Below, one piece after another: positions 20,027 to 24,696 of a stretch of 24,696 nt of DNA (its first letter is position 1; the number at the start of each line of letters is the position of its first letter). Source of the stretch: Oscillospiraceae bacterium (GTDB lineage: Bacteria > Bacillota > Clostridia > Oscillospirales > Oscillospiraceae); contig JAEDIZ010000023.1 in assembly GCA_016296635.1 (NCBI GenBank), positions 1-24,696 of the forward strand, written 5' to 3'. The notes beneath the pieces were generated by a model. It worked only from the letters and a program-made list of their open reading frames with translations. It did no database searches and had not been told where the DNA came from. The position numbers and the translations under genes are program-made.

Positions 20027-21310
20027 ATGAGATTTGCATTTTACACGCTCGGCTGTAAAGTAAACCAGTATGAAACGCAGGCTATGCAGCAGATTCTTGT
20101 TTCGAGAGGTCATGAACTGGGAGATATTGAAGAGATCTGTGACGGCTATATTATCAACACCTGCACAGTTACGGCCATGTCTGACAAGAAATCCCGGAAC
20201 TTTATCCGCCGTGTGCGCAAGCTGAATCCCGATGCCGCCATCGGCGTCTGCGGATGCTATGCGCAGGTTGCGCCGGAGGAGCTGCGCGAGCTGGATGTGG
20301 ATGTGCTGATCGGTACGGAGGGACGGATGGAGTTTCTCGACCGGATGGAACTGGCGGTCAGAGAAAAACAGAAATGGGAGAAGGTGGAAAATTCCAATCT
20401 GCCGCGTATGTTTGAGCAGCTGCCGGCGGGCGGTCTTGCCGAGCGGACGAGGGCACTTTTGAAGGTAGAGGACGGCTGCAACAATTTCTGCTCCTACTGC
20501 ATCATTCCGTACGCCCGCGGGCGCGTGCGTTCGCTGCCGCTGGACGCAGCCGTCGCCGAGGCAAAGAAACTCGAGGAAAACGGCTACCGGGAAATCGTCA
20601 TAAACGGCATCGAAATTTCCTCCTGGGGCATGGAATGGAAGGACGGCAGCACGCTGACGATGCTGCTGAAGGCCATCTGCGAGGCAGCACCGCAGACCCG
20701 CATCCGGCTCGGCTCGCTGGAGCCTCGCACGATCACAGAGGAATTCTGCAAGACGCTGTCTGTGTATCCCAATCTCTGCCCGCAGTTCCATCTGAGCCTG
20801 CAGTCCGGCAGCGATACGGTGCTGAAGCGCATGAACCGCAAGTACGACACTGCGCGGTACTTGGAAAGTGTGCAGCTGCTGTATGCGTATTTCCCGAACT
20901 GTGCTGTGACCACCGATCTGATCGTCGGCTTCCCCGGCGAAACGGAGCAGGAGTTCGCTGAATCGCTGGCCTTTTTGGAAACCTGCCGTCTGGCGGCGTT
21001 CCATATTTTTCCGTATTCCCGCCGTAAGGGAACTCCGGCGGCAAAGATGCCGGATCAGATTAAGAACGTCGAAAAGCAGGCACGCGCAGAGCGCGCCGCG
21101 CAGGTGGCGCAGCGGCTGGAGAACGCCTTCCGAGAGAGTCTGATCGGCACGGAGCAGGATGTCCTTTTTGAACAGATCGAAGACGGCTTCTATACGGGTC
21201 ATACCCCGAACTATGTCAAGGTCTACGCAGAAGGTGAAGACCTGCACAATGAGATCCGGCGCGTACGCGTGACGGAGCTTTTCAAGGACGGTGTGAAGGG
21301 AACAATCTGA
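20027..21310 (+). CDS. mtaB: tRNA t6A37 methylthiotransferase MtaB
   Basis: A radical-SAM methylthiotransferase that converts t6A to ms2t6A at position 37 of tRNA. The UPF0004 cluster cysteines are Cys10 (YTLGCKVNQYET), Cys46 (NTCTVTA) and Cys77 (GCYAQV); the radical-SAM triad is C151-x3-C155-x2-C158 (GCNNFCSYCIIPYARG). A TRAM-like C-terminal domain ends the 427-residue protein. NTCTVTAMSDKKSRNFIRR is typical of MtaB rather than MiaB. The ATG at 20027 follows a weak GGTGG; an in-frame TTG at 20012 is less likely. Confidence 0.95.
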   Translation: MRFAFYTLGCKVNQYETQAMQQILVSRGHELGDIEEICDGYIINTCTVTAMSDKKSRNFIRRVRKLNPDAAIGVCGCYAQVAPEELRELDVDVLIGTEGRMEFLDRMELAVREKQKWEKVENSNLPRMFEQLPAGGLAERTRALLKVEDGCNNFCSYCIIPYARGRVRSLPLDAAVAEAKKLEENGYREIVINGIEISSWGMEWKDGSTLTMLLKAICEAAPQTRIRLGSLEPRTITEEFCKTLSVYPNLCPQFHLSLQSGSDTVLKRMNRKYDTARYLESVQLLYAYFPNCAVTTDLIVGFPGETEQEFAESLAFLETCRLAAFHIFPYSRRKGTPAAKMPDQIKNVEKQARAERAAQVAQRLENAFRESLIGTEQDVLFEQIEDGFYTGHTPNYVKVYAEGEDLHNEIRRVRVTELFKDGVKGTI

Positions 21311-21349
21311 GTCGGCTGAGCGTCAGAAAAGAGGAGGAGGAGAAAGCAG

Positions 21350-21685
21350 ATGTATTGTGAAGATTGCCATGTGGTTTATGAATCCGATCGCTGCCCCATC
21401 TGCGGCAGCCGCCGCGGCAGAGAAGCCGAGTCCGATGATTTCTGCCTGCTGACGGAAAAGGATATTATTTGGGGCGGCATGCTGGAGGATGTGCTGAAGC
21501 AAAACGGGGTTCCCTATTATACGAAAAGGCTTTGGGGCGCCGGGATGTCCATCAAGATGGGTTATCTGCTGGAGAATGTCAGCTTTTATGTGCCGGCATC
21601 ACAGCTTCGGCAGGCGCAGGATTTGGTGGATGAGCTGTTTTCGGATAAGGAATTCGACGAAACGGAAGAAATAGAATCAGAATAA
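21350..21685 (+). CDS. Zinc-ribbon / DUF2007 protein
   Basis: A 111-residue protein. A four-cysteine ribbon (Cys3, Cys6, Cys15, Cys18: YCEDCHVVYESDRCPICG) is followed by a DUF2007-type signal-transducing-like domain at about residues 33-98: LLTEKDIIWGGMLEDVLKQNGVPYY, SFYVPASQLRQAQDLVDELF. The acidic tail (EFDETEEIESE) is disordered. A run of GAGGAGGAGG precedes the ATG. It is 39 bases after mtaB and likely in the same transcript. Function unknown. Confidence 0.85.
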   Translation: MYCEDCHVVYESDRCPICGSRRGREAESDDFCLLTEKDIIWGGMLEDVLKQNGVPYYTKRLWGAGMSIKMGYLLENVSFYVPASQLRQAQDLVDELFSDKEFDETEEIESE

Positions 21686-21693
21686 AATAAGAA

Positions 21694-21730
21694 GCCGGAG
21701 CGGAAAAATTCCGCTCCGGCATTCGTTTTT
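21694..21730. terminator. Bidirectional terminator
   Basis: A perfect 10-base stem GCCGGAGCGG/CCGCTCCGGC with loop AAAAATT, followed by ATTCGTTTTT on the + strand. On the minus strand the T-rich TTCTTATTTTATTC follows, so it can end both the mtaB transcript and the ECF gene. Confidence 0.85.
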
Positions 21731-22280
21731 ACCAGAGTTTTTCAAGCAGGCCTGCACGCTTGAGTGCGGGATAAAGGGCGCTGTAGATAATGGGCGCTGC
21801 AACAAAGGCAACAACGGCGTTGATGAGGGAAGCCGGCAGCTTGGAGAGCATCGTTGCCCATACGGTATCCATGGGATAGCCGTAGACAAAGGCCTGATAG
21901 ATGTAGGTTTTCAGCATATAGAGCGCCACATAGGTCAAAGCGCCGAGGATGCAGCCGAGGATCATGCGGCCATGTTTGATCTCCGCCTTCTTCGGACGGG
22001 CAATCCATGCGCACACGGCGGCCATCAGGAATTTGGAAACAAAGGTGATCATGCACTGCACAAAATCGTAGGACATGGAGTCGTAGATTGCAGAGCCGAG
22101 ACCGGCAGCGAGTCCACCGCCGAGAGGCCCGAACAGAAGCCCTGCCAGCAGACACATGGCGTTGGCAAAATGCACCTTGGATCCGAGAAGCGGGAACCGG
22201 AAGAAGGTCACCACGCAGACGATTGCGGCCATCATGGCCAAAAGAACGATTTTTGAGATGGTAAAGTATTGCTTTTTCAT
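21729..22280 (-). CDS. ECF transporter S component
   Basis: A 183-residue integral membrane protein with about six helices. The first half (ISKIVLLAMMAAIVCVVTFFRFPLLGSKVHFANAMCLLAGLLFGPLGGGLAAGLGSAIYD) has the typical S-component pattern with the conserved GPLGG-x-GAG stretch. Such proteins bind a vitamin and dock to a shared EcfAAT energising module encoded elsewhere. The substrate cannot be read from sequence. Because the divergent neighbour is a MocR-type, PLP-related regulator, a vitamin B6 or related compound is the most economical guess. AAGGTGA lies before the ATG. Confidence 0.87.
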   Translation of the reverse strand: MKKQYFTISKIVLLAMMAAIVCVVTFFRFPLLGSKVHFANAMCLLAGLLFGPLGGGLAAGLGSAIYDSMSYDFVQCMITFVSKFLMAAVCAWIARPKKAEIKHGRMILGCILGALTYVALYMLKTYIYQAFVYGYPMDTVWATMLSKLPASLINAVVAFVAAPIIYSALYPALKRAGLLEKLW

Positions 22281-22298
22281 GTTTATTCACCTTCTGCA

Positions 22299-22327
22299 TT
22301 GACATATTGCCTTTGGATAGATATGAT
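22299..22327 (+). promoter_or_regulatory. Promoter of the MocR-type gene
   Basis: TTGACA (22299-22304), 17 bases, TATGAT (22322-22327): consensus-like. Transcription starts near 22334, giving a leader of about 57 bases. Its -10 overlaps the minus-strand TATAAT (22326-22331) of the ECF gene, so the two promoters are face to face. Confidence 0.75.
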
Positions 22328-22377
22328 TATAGTCAGAACTGGCATTTTTAAAATTACCAATTTGATATTATTTGATA
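22326..22377 (-). promoter_or_regulatory. ECF gene promoter with upstream direct repeats
   Basis: On the minus strand TATAAT at 22326-22331 with a poor -35 (ATTTTA, 22349-22354). Just upstream, TTTGATA occurs twice at 22361-22367 and 22371-22377 (+ strand reading), ten bases apart, one helix turn. This is a plausible activator site, lying also in the mocR leader. Confidence 0.5.
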
Positions 22378-22390
22378 GGGTCAGATCAAG

Positions 22391-23767
22391 ATGAGATACG
22401 AACTGGACAAAAGCGCGGCCAAACCACTTTATGAGCAGCTTTATACGGCTCTGCGCACGGAAATACTTTCCGGTACGCTGACGGGCGGGGAGAAGCTGCC
22501 CTCCAAAAGACAGCTTGCGGAGCAGCTGAATATCAGCAAGATCACCGTGGAAACGGCATATGCACAGCTTTTGGCGGAGGGCTATATCACGGCTCGGGAG
22601 CGTTCAGGCTATTATGTTGAAACGATTATCCCGTCGGAAACTGTGCGGCAGGAACCTTCGACCGTCACGGAAAAGCTGAGCCCTGTGCGGCGTGAAACGC
22701 CGTCCGCACAGCTTTTTCCGTTTACGGTTTGGGCGAGGCTGATGAGAAGCGTGCTTCTTGACGAGGGTCAGGCTGTGCTGGGGCGCGTTCCGCCCAACGG
22801 TCTGCCGGAGCTGCGGCAGGCCATCTGCCGGGAGCTTCTGCGCAGCCGCGGCATCCGCACGGTACCGCAGGCAATTGTGGTGGGAGCGGGCGCAGAATAT
22901 CTGTATAACCTTCTGACGCAGTTTTTGGGAAAAGACCGCCATTATGCTTTGGAGGATCCCGGACACAGAAAACTCGCCAAGGTCTTTGAAACAAACGGTG
23001 TACGGTTTTCTCCCATCGGGCTGGATGCAGAAGGAATCGTGCCGGAAGAATTGAAGAAAAGCGGCGCAGATGTTCTTCATATTTCGCCGTCGCATCACTT
23101 TCCTACGGGCATTGTGAGCGGCATTGCGCGCCGTCAGCAGCTGATGGCATGGCTCAGACAGGATGCGTCGCGCATCATCATCGAGGACGATTATGATGCG
23201 GAGTTTCGCTTTTCGGGCCTGCCTATTCCGACCATGCAGTCCATGGACGATTCCGGCCGTGTTATTTATATGAATACCTTCTCCCGTACCATTGCGCCGG
23301 CGCTGCGTATCAGCTATATGGTGCTGCCGCAGCAGATGATAGCTCCGTGGGAAGAGAAGATGGGGTTTTACAGCTGCACGGTGCCGTCCTTTGAACAACT
23401 GACGCTGACGAGGTTTTTGGAGGAAGGCTATTTTGACCGGCATCTGAGCCGCATGAAAAAGCATTACCGCACGGTTCGCGCAAGAATTCTGAACTTCCTT
23501 GCGCAGGAACCTTACTGCCATGTCTGCCGCGCCGAGCACGCAGAAGCGGGGCTGCATTTCATTCTCCGCTTTTTTACGGCAGAACCGGATGCACAACTGG
23601 AAAAGCATCTTCACGAAAGCGGGCTGGAGCTGCCGCTGCTGGCGGATTTCTATGCCGGGGATGCTTCCGACTCGGCAAGGGGCTGCGTGCTGCTGCAGTA
23701 TGCGGATATGGATCCGGAACAGTTTGAAAAAGCGATGCGCAGATTCTGCGGACAGTCTGACGGTTGA
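22391..23767 (+). CDS. MocR-type transcriptional regulator (GntR HTH plus aminotransferase-like domain)
   Basis: A 458-residue protein. Residues 12-76 are a GntR winged helix (PLYEQLYTALRTEIL, LPSKRQLAEQLNISKITVETAYAQLLAEGYI). Residues about 105-458 are a fold-type I aminotransferase-like domain: GLPELRQAICRELLRSRGI, VGAGAEYLYNLL, SPSHHFPTG, IIEDDYDAEFRF. The PLP lysine motif TFSKT is TFSRT here (Arg299). PdxR members sense PLP and control vitamin B6 genes. The stop codon overlaps the -35 of thyX. It is divergent from the ECF S gene. Confidence 0.93.
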   Translation: MRYELDKSAAKPLYEQLYTALRTEILSGTLTGGEKLPSKRQLAEQLNISKITVETAYAQLLAEGYITARERSGYYVETIIPSETVRQEPSTVTEKLSPVRRETPSAQLFPFTVWARLMRSVLLDEGQAVLGRVPPNGLPELRQAICRELLRSRGIRTVPQAIVVGAGAEYLYNLLTQFLGKDRHYALEDPGHRKLAKVFETNGVRFSPIGLDAEGIVPEELKKSGADVLHISPSHHFPTGIVSGIARRQQLMAWLRQDASRIIIEDDYDAEFRFSGLPIPTMQSMDDSGRVIYMNTFSRTIAPALRISYMVLPQQMIAPWEEKMGFYSCTVPSFEQLTLTRFLEEGYFDRHLSRMKKHYRTVRARILNFLAQEPYCHVCRAEHAEAGLHFILRFFTAEPDAQLEKHLHESGLELPLLADFYAGDASDSARGCVLLQYADMDPEQFEKAMRRFCGQSDG

Positions 23768-23792
23768 CAGTCCATTTTCTGCCTGATATACT
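23764..23792 (+). promoter_or_regulatory. Promoter of thyX
   Basis: TTGACA (23764-23769), 17 bases, TATACT (23787-23792) with an extended -10 TG. The -35 overlaps the regulator's stop codon. Confidence 0.8.
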
Positions 23793-23824
23793 ATATATAA
23801 TAGTGAAATTTTGGAGGGATCAGT

Positions 23825-24442
23825 ATGATCATCGTGCCGCCCAGTTTTGAATTTATCCAGGAGTTTGACGGCGTTGAAATGCTCAAACGAATCGAGCGCA
23901 TCGGCCGTGTCTGCTACAAAAGCGAAGAAAAGATCACCGAGGATTCTTATAAGAAGTTTATTGCCGGCATCGTCAAGCGCGGCCATGAGTCTGTCATCGA
24001 GCATGAGAAGATCTCTGTCAAGATCACCTGCGACCGCGGCGTGACTCACGAGATCGTGCGCCACCGTCTTGCCAGCTACAGTCAGGAGAGCACCCGTTAC
24101 TGCAATTATGCAAAGGAGCAGTTCGGGAAGGAAATTACGGTCATTAAGCCCTGCTTCTGGGAAGAAGACAGCAAGGAATTTGCGGTCTGGAAAGCTGCCA
24201 TGGAAGAGACCGAACAGCGCTATTTCCAGCTCATCGAGCTGGGCGCTACGCCGCAGGAAGCCCGTTCCGTTCTGCCCAACAGTCTGAAGACCGAGATTGT
24301 GGTGACGATGGATCTTCGTGAATGGCGCCATTTCCTGCGCCTGCGCACCTCCGAGGCCTCCCATCCGCAGATGCGGGAGGTCGCCAATATGCTGCTTGCA
24401 GCCTTCCGCGAGAAGGTGCCCGTCATCTTCGACGAAATCTGA
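23825..24442 (+). CDS. thyX: FAD-dependent thymidylate synthase ThyX
   Basis: Makes dTMP from dUMP with methylene-tetrahydrofolate and FADH2. The signature RHRLASYSQESTRY (RHRxxSxxxxSxR) starts at residue about 79, preceded by HESVIEHEKISVKITCDRGVTHEIVRHR; ARSVLPNSLKTEIVVTMDLREWRHFLRLR lines the active site. The 205-residue length fits the family. A GGAGG lies seven bases upstream. A strong promoter and a terminator bracket it as a single gene. Confidence 0.97.
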   Translation: MIIVPPSFEFIQEFDGVEMLKRIERIGRVCYKSEEKITEDSYKKFIAGIVKRGHESVIEHEKISVKITCDRGVTHEIVRHRLASYSQESTRYCNYAKEQFGKEITVIKPCFWEEDSKEFAVWKAAMEETEQRYFQLIELGATPQEARSVLPNSLKTEIVVTMDLREWRHFLRLRTSEASHPQMREVANMLLAAFREKVPVIFDEI

Positions 24443-24456
24443 TGCGAAAAAACCGA

Positions 24457-24493
24457 AGCTCCTCTGCCAGATGGCAGGGGAGCTTTTTTGCTT
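24457..24493 (+). terminator. Intrinsic terminator of thyX
   Basis: A 13-base stem AAGCTCCTCTGCC/GGCAGGGGAGCTT with loop AGAT, followed by TTTTGCTTCTTT. Confidence 0.85.
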
Positions 24494-24585
24494 CTTTACG
24501 GATAAGAAACGGGAAATTTCGGATGTAGCGGACACTGCTTGGAGGATGTTACAAAAATACGGTTGCAAAACCGTGAAAATATGGA

Positions 24586-24614
24586 TTGTCTTTTTCCATA
24601 AATGGAATTATAAT
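24586..24614 (+). promoter_or_regulatory. Strong promoter at the right end
   Basis: TTGTCT (24586-24591), 17 bases, TATAAT (24609-24614). Transcription would start near 24621. The stretch 24494-24580 before it shows only a small hairpin at 24559-24574 and no gene. Confidence 0.75.
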
Positions 24615-24620
24615 TTAAAA

Positions 24621-24696
24621 CGTATAAGTACCTCTGAGCGCACGCAGAGACGATACGCAGCATGGGCGTCCGTCACCTGATGAAAGAAAGAGAGAA
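24621..24696 (+). other. Start of a structured 5' leader or small RNA (cut by window)
   Basis: From the expected start site the transcript begins CGTAT.. paired with ATACG at 24653-24657, enclosing CTCTG/CAGAG (24632-24636 with 24645-24649). It then reads CACCTGATGAAAGAAAGAG at the edge with no start codon or ribosome site that opens a convincing gene. The class is not identified; a T-box or other leader is possible, but the diagnostic part would lie beyond the window. Confidence 0.4.

Noticed and set aside
19997..21247. A 416-codon open frame on the minus strand opposite mtaB
   Set aside because: Mirror of MtaB codons; no family resemblance and no ribosome site.
22604..24568. A 654-codon open frame on the minus strand opposite the MocR-type gene and thyX
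   Set aside because: Shadow of two conserved genes with their own promoters and terminators; crosses both terminator and promoter of thyX.

Overview
The window reads as chromosome of a moderately GC-rich, anaerobic Clostridia-type Firmicute, most like the Ruminococcaceae/Oscillospiraceae group. The evidence is the gene order infC-rpmI-rplT, the complete rimP-nusA-rnpM-ylxQ-infB-rbfA-nrnA-truB-ribF operon, a RqcH/Mini-III pair, ThyX, ECF-type vitamin uptake, strong GGAGG ribosome sites with frequent GTG/TTG starts, and canonical TTGACA/TATAAT promoters. The genus is not resolved from sequence alone.

Layout. 1-800 (+): 3' end of infC, then rpmI and rplT. 800-1070: the rplT terminator palindrome is present twice as an identical 27-base copy, with a 198-base element with inverted ends between the copies. 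1052-9342 (-): a GNAT acetyltransferase and the long transcription/translation operon read from a clear promoter at 9419-9447; its RibF has lost the riboflavin-kinase half. 9589-10275 (+): an unrecognised polytopic membrane protein. 10340-11280: an AT-rich islet with a divergent XRE regulator and a zinc-ribbon/TM2 protein. 11301-12051 (-): a DUF1893 protein and a small membrane protein. 12181-15189 (-): a 26-cysteine tandem-repeat protein, a 44-residue peptide gene whose ribosome site lies in a hairpin, a cysteine-rich small-domain protein, RqcH and Mini-RNase III. 15376-16404 (+): a secreted CHAP-like/SLH protein. 16477-19854 (-): a small P-loop protein, a glucose-6-phosphate-isomerase homologue with its active site erased, a D-Ala-D-Ala carboxypeptidase with a long leader hairpin, and an HPr-like protein without the phospho-histidine. 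20027-21685 (+): MtaB and a zinc-ribbon/DUF2007 protein. 21729-23767: an ECF S component divergent from a MocR-type regulator with Arg in place of the usual PLP lysine. 23825-24442 (+): ThyX. 24586-24696: a strong promoter driving a structured leader that runs off the window.

How it fits together. Most of the window is housekeeping RNA and protein synthesis: initiation factors, ribosome maturation, tRNA modification and rescue of stalled ribosomes. Several genes look like degenerate paralogues of metabolic enzymes (RibF without kinase, pseudo-GPI, HPr without His15, MocR without Lys) and may have moved from catalysis to regulation or structure. No CRISPR array, prophage, rRNA, tRNA or transposase gene was seen.
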